Source: Candidatus Cardinium hertigii (GTDB lineage: Bacteria; Bacteroidota; Bacteroidia; Cytophagales_A; Amoebophilaceae). From it: DNA of 14,855 nt. The DNA is taken from assembly GCF_003788695.1 (NCBI RefSeq), contig NZ_RARA01000025.1, positions 59,020-73,874 on the forward strand. The letters run 5' to 3'. Each line of letters opens with the position of its first letter. Within the stretch, counting starts at the first letter, position 1. The notes under the pieces are model-generated. The model saw only the letters and a program-made list of their open reading frames with translations. It ran no database searches and was not told the origin of the DNA. Both the position numbers and the translations under genes were made by a program. Below, piece by piece: positions 1-8,486 of the stretch.

Positions 1-113
1 AATTAAACACCGAAAACTCATGTTAAATTAACCATTTTTTCAATGAGGGGAAAGTGGATTATTTATGATTAAATTTAATTGTCTATTGCAACGGCCTCGT
101 ATCGTTAAGAACA

Positions 114-746
114 TTAATGTATACGCGTTAATATAGCATAATCCTCTATAACATTCGCTTTAATAACAAAATTAAAGCGATCTATTTCTAGGCAACGAAA
201 AAAATCTGCTTCAGGGTATTGGTACTGGTCTGTAGAAAAAAAATATTTCCCAGCACCTTTTTGAAGAATAGGTATAAAGGTATCTATCTTTGGTTTTTTT
301 CCGCCAATCAGCTCTTTAAGATAGGTAGCACAGAGATTATCCTCTAAAGAAGGTCTTATTCCCTCATGACCCATAGGTATTATTATGACCTCCACATTTT
401 TCATATTCTTAATGTATCGAGCAGTAGCAGATGCATTCATAAAACCAGCAGCAAGTAATATATCTGATGAACCAGCCAGCATCATTCCGTTTGCGCCTGC
501 TGCTGTTCTGTGTAGCACGTAGCGACCGGATACCATAACCTCTTCTGTGCGCGTTGGGGAATTAGGAATATGGTAGGCTACATTTACGCCTTTTTCAGGC
601 TTTCCTACTAATAAAGGATTCTGAAAATTAGATATTAAACGCTCAATGGTACCGCTTTTATTGGCCAATATGTAAATTTTTGGATTATGACTTAATATAT
701 AAGCAGCTGTAGTACAAGCACGAAATACATCAATAATTACAGCCAC
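114..746 (-). CDS. comB: ComB-like 2-phosphosulfolactate phosphatase family protein, short N-terminus
   Basis: This 210-residue protein resembles the ComB family, Mg2+-dependent phosphatases that act on 2-phosphosulfolactate in coenzyme M makers; the substrate in bacteria like this one is unknown. Family signatures visible are IIDVFRA (residues 4-10), GKPEKG (48-53, usually GE..G), NSP (62-64), HRTAAGANG (79-87), GFMNAS (101-106) and SLEDN (133-137). The start is GTG at 746-744. No ATG lies upstream in frame before a stop at 779-777, so the protein begins almost at the first beta strand and lacks roughly 20 residues that family members usually carry. A perfect hairpin at 753-777 sits directly upstream. 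The gene follows atpG by 56 bases and may be read through from the ATP synthase operon. It may be a functional short form or an N-terminally decayed gene. Family assignment is good; activity is uncertain. Confidence 0.75.
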   Translation of the reverse strand: MAVIIDVFRACTTAAYILSHNPKIYILANKSGTIERLISNFQNPLLVGKPEKGVNVAYHIPNSPTRTEEVMVSGRYVLHRTAAGANGMMLAGSSDILLAAGFMNASATARYIKNMKNVEVIIIPMGHEGIRPSLEDNLCATYLKELIGGKKPKIDTFIPILQKGAGKYFFSTDQYQYPEADFFRCLEIDRFNFVIKANVIEDYAILTRIH

Positions 747-752
747 ACAAAT

Positions 753-777
753 AAACAGATATGTTTCATATCTGTTT
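753..777 (-). terminator. Perfect hairpin between atpG and comB
   Basis: Arms AAACAGATAT (753-762) and ATATCTGTTT (768-777) are exact reverse complements around a 5-base loop. On the minus-strand transcript the stem is followed by ATTTG, so the end is U-rich but the stem is AT-rich. It could be a weak terminator or attenuator ending the ATP synthase operon, or an element masking the GTG start of comB seven bases downstream. The hairpin is directly visible; its role is inferred. Confidence 0.45.
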
Positions 778-802
778 TAGTATCAAAATAAAATTAATTT
801 TT

Positions 803-1699
803 TTACATTTCTGTTAACGCTTTGGCACCACTAGTGATTTCCGCTAATGCGTTTGTGATAATGGCCTGTCTAGTTCTATTATAGCTGATTCGTAGCATTT
901 TTAAAAGCTCCTCTGCATTATCAGTTGCCTGGCTCATAGTAGCCATTCTGGCTGCATGTTCGCTTGCACTAGATGCAACCAGCATACCCATTATTTTATG
1001 CTGGAGTATATGAGGAACAAGCTTTTCTAACAGCAATTGGGGAGAGGGCTCATAAATATAGTGTAACGGCACAAGAAGCGATTGTTTAAAAGGCTCTTCT
1101 TGTTTAGGTAAAAAAGGCAAAAAGGGAACAATAGTTACTTCTTGTTTAAAGGCATTTGTAAAGGTAGTATAAGCTAATTTAATTTCAGTATAATAATTTT
1201 TCTCAAATGCTTCTATACAATAGGTAGTGAGTTTAGCACTCCCTTGGAGATTAGATTTGTCCAGCAGATCAACATAGCTATCTATAATAGGTAAATGAGA
1301 TTTTTTAAAAAATTGATAGGCTTTTTTTCCCACGACCAGTATTTCGATGGTGGCAGCTTGCGTCTCCTGTATGGTTGCTAGGTGTTGGCTGACCTCTTTG
1401 AGTATATTTTTATTAAATGCTCCACATAACCCGCGACTAGAAGTAACGACTATGCATAATAGATTTTGAGGCTGATCTATTTTTTTTGTTATTAAAGGAT
1501 GGGATAATTTACTGCTATTCATGCCTTGTAGTACAGCTTCTAACAGCATGTTATATTGCGTTGCATATTCCTGTAGAGGTATCAAGGCTTGTTGCGCCTT
1601 ATGCAATTTGCAAGCAGATATCATTTTCATCGCTTTGGTAATTTTTTGGGTAAACGCTATAAGGTTTATGCGATTTACTACTTCTTTAAGAGATGCCAT
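803..1699 (-). CDS. atpG: F-type ATP synthase gamma subunit
   Basis: This 298-residue protein is the central rotor shaft of F1, transmitting c-ring rotation to the catalytic beta subunits. The N-terminal helix carries the family pattern MASLKEVVNRI...TQKITKAMKMISACKLHKAQ (residues 1-36). SSRGLCGAFN (87-96) matches the conserved S.RGLCG..N segment. The C-terminal helix MATMSQATDNAEELL...YNRTRQAIITNALAEITSGAKAL (about 252-296) is also typical. Length matches Bacteroidota gamma subunits. The ATG start at 1699 gives the canonical MASLKE beginning. It is the last ATP synthase gene of the cluster, 85 bases after atpA. The atpA-atpG spacer carries a degenerate copy of the dispersed GTATCCGTTCA repeat. 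Nothing suggests loss of function. Confidence 0.97.
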   Translation of the reverse strand: MASLKEVVNRINLIAFTQKITKAMKMISACKLHKAQQALIPLQEYATQYNMLLEAVLQGMNSSKLSHPLITKKIDQPQNLLCIVVTSSRGLCGAFNKNILKEVSQHLATIQETQAATIEILVVGKKAYQFFKKSHLPIIDSYVDLLDKSNLQGSAKLTTYCIEAFEKNYYTEIKLAYTTFTNAFKQEVTIVPFLPFLPKQEEPFKQSLLVPLHYIYEPSPQLLLEKLVPHILQHKIMGMLVASSASEHAARMATMSQATDNAEELLKMLRISYNRTRQAIITNALAEITSGAKALTEM

Positions 1700-1706
1700 A
1701 GTTAGT

Positions 1707-1725
1707 GTATTCGTTCACGTTCGTA
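1707..1725 (+). repeat. Degenerate copy F of the dispersed GTATCCGTTCA repeat
   Basis: GTATTCGTTCACGTTCGTA lies in the spacer between atpA and atpG. It matches the first 19 bases of the copy beginning at 6200 with only a few substitutions. It is the most diverged of the six copies I recognise. Confidence 0.4.
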
Positions 1726-1784
1726 CCTAGCAATAGTACAATAATGCAAGATTATAAAAAACACGCCTTGCCTTTTTTACTGCA

Positions 1785-3368
1785 TTAACTTTGTGGATAT
1801 TTTGTCAGAAGGCTTTTGGCTACTTCTATCAGTACCTGAATAATTTGGTTATTCCATTGTCCCTCTGCAATGCTTGTCAATGCAGTATGGTATTGCGTAG
1901 AGAGCAATTCTAAAAATTGTTTTTCAAATATTTTAACCTGATTAAGATGGATTTTATCCAAATATCCATTCATAGCTATATATAAAATAGCAACTTGCTC
2001 CTCTATGGGCATAGGCGCATGCAAGTCCTGCTTGAGTAATGCTTGATTTTTTCGACCACGGTCGATTGCTCTTTTAGTAGTAGCCTCTAAATCAGAACTA
2101 AACTTAGCAAAAGTTTCCAATTCAGAAAATTGTGCTTGATCTAGTTTTAAGCTACCTGCTACTTTTTTGATGGCTTTAATTTGAGCAGCACCCCCGATGC
2201 GAGATACAGAAATACCGACATTAATAGCGGGTTTGATGCCTGCATTAAATAAGTTCATTTCCAGAAATATTTGTCCATCCGTAATCGAAATAACATTAGT
2301 GGGGATATAGGCAGATACATCCTCCATTTGTGTTTCTATAATGGGCAATGCCGTAAGGGAGCCGCCTCCCTTAACTTTTATCTTTAAGGAATCGGGAATA
2401 TCGTTCATGGAACGGGCTATATCATCATTGCCAATAATGCGTGCCGCACGTTCCAGTAGACGAGCATGTAAAAAAAAGATATCCCCAGGGAACGCTTCTC
2501 GACCAGGTGATCTACGCAACAAAAGCGATATTTCCCTATAGGCAATAGCTTGTTTAGAAAGATCATCATAAATAACCAGTGCATCTCGGCCGGTATCTCT
2601 AAAAAATTCACCAATAGCAGCGCCTGCAAAAGGAGCAAAAGATTGCATAGGAGCAGAGGCCGCAGAGGGCGCTGCTACAATAGTGGTGTAGTCCATAGCA
2701 CCATATCGCGTTAATGTTTCTACTACATTGGCTATAGAAGATGCTTTTTGCCCAATGGCTACATAAATACAGTAGACAGGCTTGCCCTGTTCAAATAACT
2801 TACGTTGATTCAGAATAGTATCTATTGCAATCGATGTTTTACCAGATTGCCTATCACCAATAATAAGTTCGCGCTGACCTTTGCCAATAGGTATCATTGC
2901 ATCAATAGCTTTAAACCCTGTTTGGAGCGGTGTATCCACTGGTTGTCGGTAGATTACACCAGGGGCATTTCGCTCTAGGGGCATCTCAAAACGTTCTCCA
3001 AGGATAGGACCATGGCCATCTATTGCGTCTCCAAGCGTATCTATTACACGCCCTAACAGCCCCTCACCTACTTGTATGGCGGCCACACGCTTAGTTCGGG
3101 TAACCGTATCTCCCTCTTTAATGGCAGTAGCATTTCCTAATACAACCGCACCTACCATATGCTCTTCTAGGTTTAATACCATCCCCTTGCATCCATTTTC
3201 AAAGGATAGCAGCTCTCCCGATTGAGCATTTAAAAGACCATAGATGCGAACCACGCCATCACCGGATTGTATAACTGTTCCCGTTTCTTCCAATTCAGCT
3301 TCGGTTTTGAAATTGGATAGCTTTGCTTTGAGCATAGCAGTAATTGCATCTGTATTTATTTGCGCCAT
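1785..3368 (-). CDS. atpA: F-type ATP synthase alpha subunit
   Basis: This 527-residue protein is the non-catalytic nucleotide-binding subunit of the F1 hexamer. The Walker A motif GDRQSGKT is at residues 171-178. The Walker B region [12 protein letters not shown] is at about 263-274, and [12 protein letters not shown] follows. The conserved arginine finger that reaches into the catalytic site is R390 in [10 protein letters not shown]. Between LLERAAR and [13 protein letters not shown] there is an insertion (about residues 311-334, ending KVKGGGS) that I know from Bacteroidota alpha subunits. The ATG start gives [13 protein letters not shown], a normal N-terminus. The gene follows atpH with a 98-base spacer holding a tetranucleotide repeat and a hairpin, an unusual leader within an ATP synthase operon. 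All key residues are present, so it should be functional. Confidence 0.98.
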   Translation of the reverse strand: MAQINTDAITAMLKAKLSNFKTEAELEETGTVIQSGDGVVRIYGLLNAQSGELLSFENGCKGMVLNLEEHMVGAVVLGNATAIKEGDTVTRTKRVAAIQVGEGLLGRVIDTLGDAIDGHGPILGERFEMPLERNAPGVIYRQPVDTPLQTGFKAIDAMIPIGKGQRELIIGDRQSGKTSIAIDTILNQRKLFEQGKPVYCIYVAIGQKASSIANVVETLTRYGAMDYTTIVAAPSAASAPMQSFAPFAGAAIGEFFRDTGRDALVIYDDLSKQAIAYREISLLLRRSPGREAFPGDIFFLHARLLERAARIIGNDDIARSMNDIPDSLKIKVKGGGSLTALPIIETQMEDVSAYIPTNVISITDGQIFLEMNLFNAGIKPAINVGISVSRIGGAAQIKAIKKVAGSLKLDQAQFSELETFAKFSSDLEATTKRAIDRGRKNQALLKQDLHAPMPIEEQVAILYIAMNGYLDKIHLNQVKIFEKQFLELLSTQYHTALTSIAEGQWNNQIIQVLIEVAKSLLTKYPQS

Positions 3369-3391
3369 CTGTTCAATTATAAATTTTTTAG

Positions 3392-3424
3392 CTTGAGCAA
3401 TAGCCTACCTTATGGTTGCTCGAG
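3392..3424 (-). promoter_or_regulatory. Hairpin in the atpA leader
   Basis: Arms CTTGAGCAA (3392-3400) and TTGCTCGAG (3416-3424) pair with one mismatch around a 15-base loop. The structure lies between the TCTA microsatellite and the atpA start codon, ending 23 bases before the ATG. It could affect processing or translation of atpA. The pairing is seen directly; any regulatory role is inferred. Confidence 0.35.
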
Positions 3425-3430
3425 CGTAAT

Positions 3431-3454
3431 TCTATCTATCTATCTATCTATCTA
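3431..3454. repeat. Tetranucleotide microsatellite (TCTA)x6
   Basis: Six perfect tandem TCTA units lie in the 98-base spacer between the atpH stop and the atpA start, read as (TAGA)x6 on the mRNA. Unit length and purity make slipped-strand length change likely. Because it is upstream of atpA and not within a reading frame, a change would alter leader length, not reading frame. Confidence 0.9.
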
Positions 3455-3466
3455 TAAAAACAATAC

Positions 3467-4003
3467 TTATAAACTAAGTTTTAATAAACGTAAGGAATGT
3501 TTTACACTTTTGTCTAGCTTTAATGCTCCAATTTGGAGAATATATCCTCCAATAATAGAAGGATCTACTTGTTGTACCAACAAAACTTCTTTGCAAAAAA
3601 CTAATTGCTTTACTTCTTCTATAAAACTTTTTGTCAATACGGCTGGTATTGCCACTGCAGTGGTAACCACTGCAGTGGCAATACCTATATATTCCTGATA
3701 GGCAGATTGAAACGAAATTAAAATCTCTTTTAATAGCCCTATTTGGTATTGGTCTATGATAATTTCAATAAAATTCCATAGTATGGGATGTAACGCATCT
3801 TTACAAATTTTTTCGAGCAATTTGTGTTTTTCAACACGAGGTATGGTAGGATTATGGAGTATATTGTCTAATATGGGCGCAGCCTTAAACTGATTTTGTA
3901 ACAAAGTGACCCCATTACCTATTGCTTTAAGTTCGCCACTTTGTGTAGCGTAGGCTAAAAAAACGTTAGCATACCGTGTTATTAGCTTCTGTGATGTAGC
4001 CAT
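3467..4003 (-). CDS. atpH: F-type ATP synthase delta subunit (OSCP-like)
   Basis: This 178-residue protein is the peripheral-stalk connector that ties the b subunits to the top of F1. The N-terminal helical domain begins SQKLITRYANVFLAYA (residues 4-19), the usual A.RYA.ALF.A pattern. The C-terminal strand region contains VDPSIIGGYILQIG (about 147-160), matching the conserved VDPSLIGG segment, followed by LD.SVKHSLRLL. Residues 107-120, GIATAVVTTAVAIP, occupy the site of the family's GI.TA.VTTAVPL segment and are encoded by a perfect 41-bp palindrome, so the opposite strand encodes the same peptide. Length is normal for the family. It lies 25 bases after atpF and 98 bases before atpA. Confidence 0.95.
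   Translation of the reverse strand: MATSQKLITRYANVFLAYATQSGELKAIGNGVTLLQNQFKAAPILDNILHNPTIPRVEKHKLLEKICKDALHPILWNFIEIIIDQYQIGLLKEILISFQSAYQEYIGIATAVVTTAVAIPAVLTKSFIEEVKQLVFCKEVLLVQQVDPSIIGGYILQIGALKLDKSVKHSLRLLKLSL
3645..3685. repeat. Perfect 41-bp palindrome inside atpH
   Basis: Two 20-base arms, 3645-3664 and 3666-3685, are exact reverse complements around a single central A at 3665. Each arm contains the 12-base self-palindrome CCACTGCAGTGG (3653-3664 minus the last base shifted: 3652-3663 and 3667-3678), so the element is also a direct repeat with a 15-base period, or five codons. The atpH mRNA should fold here into a strong hairpin. Confidence 0.9.
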
Positions 4004-4028
4004 TTCTCATTGCCTAAGTGTATACGCA

Positions 4029-4532
4029 TTAAACAGAGTGGTTGCATCTTGTTGTTAAGCGTTCTATAAACTCCAATTGTGATTGGTCTCCACTTAACTC
4101 TTTCATCAACACTTTTTCAGCGGCTTGAATAGCCAGTAACCCAAGACTACTTTTTAGTGTTTCAATCGCACGTTCCTCTTCTTTAGCCATCTCCATCCTA
4201 GCTTGTGTTAACAAATTTTCTTTTACAGCTAAGGCTTCGTGGCGTGCTCGGGTAATAATGGCTCGTTGGGCTTCCAACGCTGCGCCAATAATACGGTCAC
4301 GTTCTGTATGGGCCTCTCCTAATAGCTTAGCCCGATCGCCTGTAGCTTGTTCCATTAATGCCTGAGCTTCTGCGATTTGATTGATAGCATTTGCTATGGT
4401 ATATTCCCGTTCTTTGAGTACGCTTATAATCGGCTTCCAAGCGAAGGTAGATAATACCAAAAGAACGGTCAAAAATGTTATGGTTTGCCAAAATATAATC
4501 CCGAAATCAGGAGTGATGATGCTTATTTCCAT
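4029..4532 (-). CDS. atpF: F-type ATP synthase b subunit
   Basis: This 167-residue protein is the membrane-anchored peripheral stalk. One transmembrane helix spans about residues 10-32 (PDFGIIFWQTITFLTVLLVL region), followed by KPII..LKERE.TI.NAI, the standard junction into the long charged helix. Residues about 40-140 are a heptad-like, Ala/Glu/Arg-rich helix expected to dimerise. The C-terminus LAIQAAEKVLMKELSGDQSQLEFIERL is the delta-binding end found in the family. Length and order between atpE and atpH are canonical. The ATG start is at 4532, and only 25 bases separate the gene from atpH. Confidence 0.96.
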   Translation of the reverse strand: MEISIITPDFGIIFWQTITFLTVLLVLSTFAWKPIISVLKEREYTIANAINQIAEAQALMEQATGDRAKLLGEAHTERDRIIGAALEAQRAIITRARHEALAVKENLLTQARMEMAKEEERAIETLKSSLGLLAIQAAEKVLMKELSGDQSQLEFIERLTTRCNHSV

Positions 4533-4609
4533 GATAGGTATAGTTTATACATGTAAGATAAGGTGCAGATGACCGCTAACGCTTACCCACTAATATGAGT
4601 TTACCACTA

Positions 4610-4864
<255 letters not shown>

Positions 4865-5015
4865 TCAATTTGATGGTTAAAAACGTTAAACAATAGCACA
4901 ATTGCTAAATCGATTTTTGTAGTCAAAAAGCAGAAAAGAGCAGGGACTATTTTTTTAGCAATTGGCAATGGCCTTAAATATATACATAAAAAACAGAAAA
5001 AAAACCTATCTACCA

Positions 5016-6050
5016 TTAAGGATGCCCTTCCTCGACAGCCTGTCCAAAATAAATAGCAGAAAGCAATGTAAAAACATATGCCTGCAAAAATGCTACCAGC
5101 AACTTTAGTAAAAACATAAAGGTACCAAAAGGTACACTAACCGCAAAGCCTATATAGACGCTTTTTATACTAAAAACAAGTCCTATAATACTCAATAGGA
5201 TAATATGACCTGCTGTAATATTAGCAAATAGTCTAAGCATAAGGGAAAAAAACTTAGTTAAAATACCCAATATTTCTACTGGAACCATAATAGGCAGTAA
5301 CCACTTAGGCACTCCTTTGGGTTTCAATATATGACTCCAATACTGTTTATTTCCATTCAAAACAGTAATAATGGTAGTAAAAGCAGCTAATACCAATGTA
5401 ACTGAAATATTTCCAGTTACATTGGCTCCAGCAGGCAGAAGGCCTAAAAGATTGTTAAGCCATATAAAACTAAAAATAGTTAACAAATAGGGAAGAAATC
5501 TTTCGTAATGTTTCTTTCCTATATTTGGGATGGCTATCTCATGTTTTATAAAACAAATAATTATATCTATAAAGGCATAATACCCCTTTGGTGCCGTTAG
5601 CGGTTGCTGTTGATATTTTCTTGCAGCCAATAATAGTCCGCTTACCAATAATAGGACACTTAACAGCATGGCAGCTATATTTTTGGTAAGAGATAGGTCC
5701 ACTACACGCCTACCCGGGTCTACACAATGGATTTTTTTATGCAAAAGGGTATAGCCTCGGTAAGTAGTAGGCTGTTGCTTTGAATTATACAAATGGGCAG
5801 AGGAAAAGCATTCTATACCCCTATCTTTAGAGCAAAGTATAATCGGCAATGGCCATACAATATCTCTTCCAGCAACCGTTGCAAAATGCCAGTGATACGC
5901 ATCTTCTACATGCTCCATTACAAAATTTTCAGTTTCACCTTGTGTAGATTGCGCATTACAAGGAAGACATAAATATAATGTGAGCACCACACTACTCGCT
6001 ACATAAAGAAGGCTTCTGTAGCTGCTTTTACCTACTATATTTTGTTGCAT
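5016..6050 (-). CDS. atpB: F-type ATP synthase a subunit with N-terminal extension
   Basis: This is the stator subunit that forms the proton half-channels against the c ring. I place the start at the ATG at 6050, giving 344 residues; a TTG two codons upstream at 6056 would also be in frame but is less likely. A hydrophobic leader ending near LPCNAQS suggests a signal peptide, followed by about 85 residues outside the membrane, an extension usual in Bacteroidota AtpB. Counted from the TTG, several membrane helices fill residues 125-340. The essential arginine is R275 in SLMLRLFANITAGH. The final helix holds LLVAFLQAYVFTLLSAIYFGQAVEEGH, with the conserved Gln. It is first in the cluster, and its leader (6057-6243) contains a copy of the dispersed repeat. 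Confidence 0.95.
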   Translation of the reverse strand: MQQNIVGKSSYRSLLYVASSVVLTLYLCLPCNAQSTQGETENFVMEHVEDAYHWHFATVAGRDIVWPLPIILCSKDRGIECFSSAHLYNSKQQPTTYRGYTLLHKKIHCVDPGRRVVDLSLTKNIAAMLLSVLLLVSGLLLAARKYQQQPLTAPKGYYAFIDIIICFIKHEIAIPNIGKKHYERFLPYLLTIFSFIWLNNLLGLLPAGANVTGNISVTLVLAAFTTIITVLNGNKQYWSHILKPKGVPKWLLPIMVPVEILGILTKFFSLMLRLFANITAGHIILLSIIGLVFSIKSVYIGFAVSVPFGTFMFLLKLLVAFLQAYVFTLLSAIYFGQAVEEGHP

Positions 6051-6197
6051 GGCCAAATAAAGTAATAAAATAGTCTAAGAGATAGCATATACTAATGTAC
6101 GCAGTCGAAGGGAATTTTTCAAAGCATTTTATACAATTATCCATACATTCGTTCATGACTTATAATAAAATACCATTGGACCTCTTTCGAAACCAAC

Positions 6198-6227
6198 GGT
6201 ATCCGTTCACGTGCATAGCAGCCATAT
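6198..6227 (+). repeat. Copy A of the dispersed GTATCCGTTCA repeat
   Basis: This 30-base stretch starts GGTATCCGTTCACGTGC and ends AGCCATAT. It matches the copy at 8357-8386 with five substitutions and no gaps. It lies between the porin stop codon and atpB. With the 8357 copy it forms direct repeats on either side of the porin gene. Confidence 0.75.
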
Positions 6228-6243
6228 AAGGATTACCCATGAT

Positions 6244-8319
6244 TTAATCAAAAAATGACCAGTGAACGCCAATATCAGCCGCTTTTTTTTGACCAGGATA
6301 AAATGGTGTAGCAAAGTAAGCTTTTGGCTTTTCAAGGTCTTCATTGATATAACTATATTTCAAGAAAAATTTTACATGGCTGATCCTAAAATTTAAGAAA
6401 AGATCAATGATAGGCCTGCCTTGTACAGGGAATTGTTTTTGCTGGTAAAATTGTTGTGCAATTATATCATAACTATTTCCATAATAAAGGTCTTTATAAT
6501 GTAGATTTATACCCGTTTCTATATCCAGCTTTTTCTTGAAAGGCTGGTGTGCATAGTAGTATCGAACTGTATACATATAAAAAGGCATATGTCCTTTAAA
6601 AATTTGGGGTTTGCTGTTGCTAATATCTTTAAAAAAAGTAACTGAATGATCAAAATGGTAATAAGAAAACAAGCAAAAATCTAGATTCATGCCGTAGGAC
6701 AAGAGGTAAATCGGCGTTTTAGCTTGCTTAGGTTCGGAAATACAGTGATCATATTGATTAGCTTGATCATTTTGAATAATATGCCTATCTTTTTTTACTT
6801 GTCTGTAGTAAATATGGTTTTCTATTCTTTTAAAAGAAAGTAGCGGATGCATGCGCACATAGGGGAAACTATAACACATTTCTGTAGCAATCTCTTGTGC
6901 AGAGGGTGCTACAAAATGCTTATTCCATTTACGGTAGTGGCTATAGCCATATTGCACCAGATAGGGCACTTTATATTTAACGGTATTATAATTAAAAATA
7001 AAAAAGTTATTTTGATAAGCTACATTAAGTTTATGGTAACCCTTGGCAGCTTCTGACACTAGGTACGCTCCATCTAGCGAAAGTTTATGGGAACCATTTT
7101 TAGAGAAATTATATCGGCTATTACAGCCTATATAATGTTCTTGTTCAATTTTGGTCTTTTGCTCTTGTGGTGAAGCGTTTTGTGTAGGGGCATAGTTCAA
7201 ATTAATATTTTCAAGTCTATAATAGGTACTATAAAATAAAGAGAGCGGTTCTATATCTCCTTTAATCCCTATTTCATTACCAATGGATTTCATAACAACG
7301 GTACTGATTCCAGGTATATCTATAGTAGCATCATCGATTTCAGTTATAAAAGAAAGCACATCTTTTGTGTTAATGGCGAGCTCATTTTGTCTACGATTGT
7401 AATGTAGTTCATGGTATAATTGTACGGGTTCACTACATTCATAATGGTGATAGAGATAAAAAATACGTCTAAGCTCCTTATGGCTAATGGCAGCTTTACC
7501 AGGCGTTGTGCCTATGCTACTTTTAGTTCCAAGATGTGGCCCCACCATTTTTTTGGGATCTAGGAGTGCTATCGAAGAGAGATAACGTTTATGGGCATCC
7601 CTGTTTGTAAAATCAAATATATTGTCGGATTGTATTCCACCGGTTTCCTTTGTAGTATACTCCCTATCGGACCAACTACTAAATAAGTGATAGCATTCAT
7701 CTAGCGCTTTAAAATGGGTAAAAAGCCCAACATAGGGAAATCCGTTGGGGAGGGCGCTAACAATTTTCTCTTCTTTTGTATCTGTCCATTCATTTTCTGT
7801 CATCGCACTTTGTGCATGTATTCCTATATGCCAGTTGTCTAGCAGACGGTAGCTATAACAACCATCAAAGATAAAACTGCCTATATTGGCTAGGACAATA
7901 CTAAAATGCGCATATGCCTTAGATGCAGGCATGCAATAGTAACGTAAATCTTGAGGATGCTCAAAGAAAAAATCATAGGCCGTAAATCCATAGGTAGCAC
8001 CTATATGTTTTGGCAACATATAAAAAATGTATTGACTAGCTGTCCAGTTATTACCAAGATTTTGGAGGTTATAGTTATACTGTTCCGTAATAGTAAAACG
8101 GTCTATTTTTGTTATGGAACGATCAATGGGATGATATGGTCTATAATTGTGTTTTACCTCTCGTGGAGTTATAAAAAAAGTAGAACCTGTTCCAATTCTT
8201 GCTTCAGTTTCTTTATCAAAAATATCTTCTGCTTTTGCTTTTTCACCATAGCTCTTAAAGGGCATTCCCAAAACTAAAAGTACTAAACTATATCGCCACC
8301 AAATAGAAACATCTATCAT
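6244..8319 (-). CDS. Putative outer-membrane porin (PF14121-like)
   Basis: This 691-residue protein looks like the Bacteroidota 'putative porin' family. A signal peptide occupies about residues 1-25 (hydrophobic LVLLVLGMPF, cleavage near SYG). The family's early signature is visible: YHPIDRSITKIDRF, then NLQNLGNNWTA, HIGATYGFTAYDFFFEHPQDLRYY and a shortened counterpart of the segment before W-x-x-G-x-x. The rest is rich in alternating aromatic and polar residues, as expected for beta strands. It ends DIGVHWSFFD, an aromatic-terminated strand typical of barrel assembly signals. It probably forms a channel in the outer membrane; the substrate is unknown. It is a single gene with no partner on its strand: lpxK is 730 bases upstream, and atpB is about 190 bases downstream. 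Two direct copies of the dispersed repeat flank it, which could mean it was moved or duplicated as a unit. Family assignment is from motif memory. Confidence 0.8.
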   Translation of the reverse strand: MIDVSIWWRYSLVLLVLGMPFKSYGEKAKAEDIFDKETEARIGTGSTFFITPREVKHNYRPYHPIDRSITKIDRFTITEQYNYNLQNLGNNWTASQYIFYMLPKHIGATYGFTAYDFFFEHPQDLRYYCMPASKAYAHFSIVLANIGSFIFDGCYSYRLLDNWHIGIHAQSAMTENEWTDTKEEKIVSALPNGFPYVGLFTHFKALDECYHLFSSWSDREYTTKETGGIQSDNIFDFTNRDAHKRYLSSIALLDPKKMVGPHLGTKSSIGTTPGKAAISHKELRRIFYLYHHYECSEPVQLYHELHYNRRQNELAINTKDVLSFITEIDDATIDIPGISTVVMKSIGNEIGIKGDIEPLSLFYSTYYRLENINLNYAPTQNASPQEQKTKIEQEHYIGCNSRYNFSKNGSHKLSLDGAYLVSEAAKGYHKLNVAYQNNFFIFNYNTVKYKVPYLVQYGYSHYRKWNKHFVAPSAQEIATEMCYSFPYVRMHPLLSFKRIENHIYYRQVKKDRHIIQNDQANQYDHCISEPKQAKTPIYLLSYGMNLDFCLFSYYHFDHSVTFFKDISNSKPQIFKGHMPFYMYTVRYYYAHQPFKKKLDIETGINLHYKDLYYGNSYDIIAQQFYQQKQFPVQGRPIIDLFLNFRISHVKFFLKYSYINEDLEKPKAYFATPFYPGQKKAADIGVHWSFFD

Positions 8320-8356
8320 TATTAACTTTTTAAAAAATTATGCGTGAATAATCTTT

Positions 8357-8386
8357 GGTATCCGTTCACTTGCGTGATAGCCATAT
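8357..8386 (+). repeat. Copy B of the dispersed GTATCCGTTCA repeat
   Basis: This copy starts GGTATCCGTTCACTTGC and ends AGCCATAT, gap-free against copy A at 6198-6227. It lies 37 bases upstream of the porin start codon. It is also in inverted orientation to the copy at 8669-8694, so the two could be the ends of a roughly 340-bp element. Confidence 0.75.
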
Positions 8387-8441
8387 TTTATAGATTAATT
8401 GATTATTATATCCATTTTTTTAAAAAACTATTTCTTTTAAA

Positions 8442-8473
8442 GCTACTTTTTTTGCTTGATCAAAAAAAGTAGC
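8442..8473. repeat. Strong A/T-tract hairpin
   Basis: Arms GCTACTTTTTTTG (8442-8454) and CAAAAAAAGTAGC (8461-8473) are exact reverse complements with the 6-base loop CTTGAT. A 13-bp stem with a T-run could terminate transcription in either direction. A similar string (AATCAAGCGC) follows at once and leads into the larger inverted repeat. Confidence 0.8.
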
Positions 8474-8486
8474 CAAAAAAAATCAA

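Noticed and set aside
3360..3698. Plus-strand 112-codon frame over the atpH/atpA junction
   Set aside because: It is antisense to atpH and part of atpA, runs through the TCTA microsatellite, and its C-terminal part matches atpH only because the palindrome encodes the same peptide on both strands.
6051..6056. TTG start for atpB two codons upstream of the ATG
   Set aside because: An ATG at 6050 gives the same signal peptide and is the more probable start.
7951..8277. Plus-strand 108-codon frame
   Set aside because: It is antisense to the porin's signal peptide and N-terminal region, Phe/Ser/Cys-rich with no recognisable motif.
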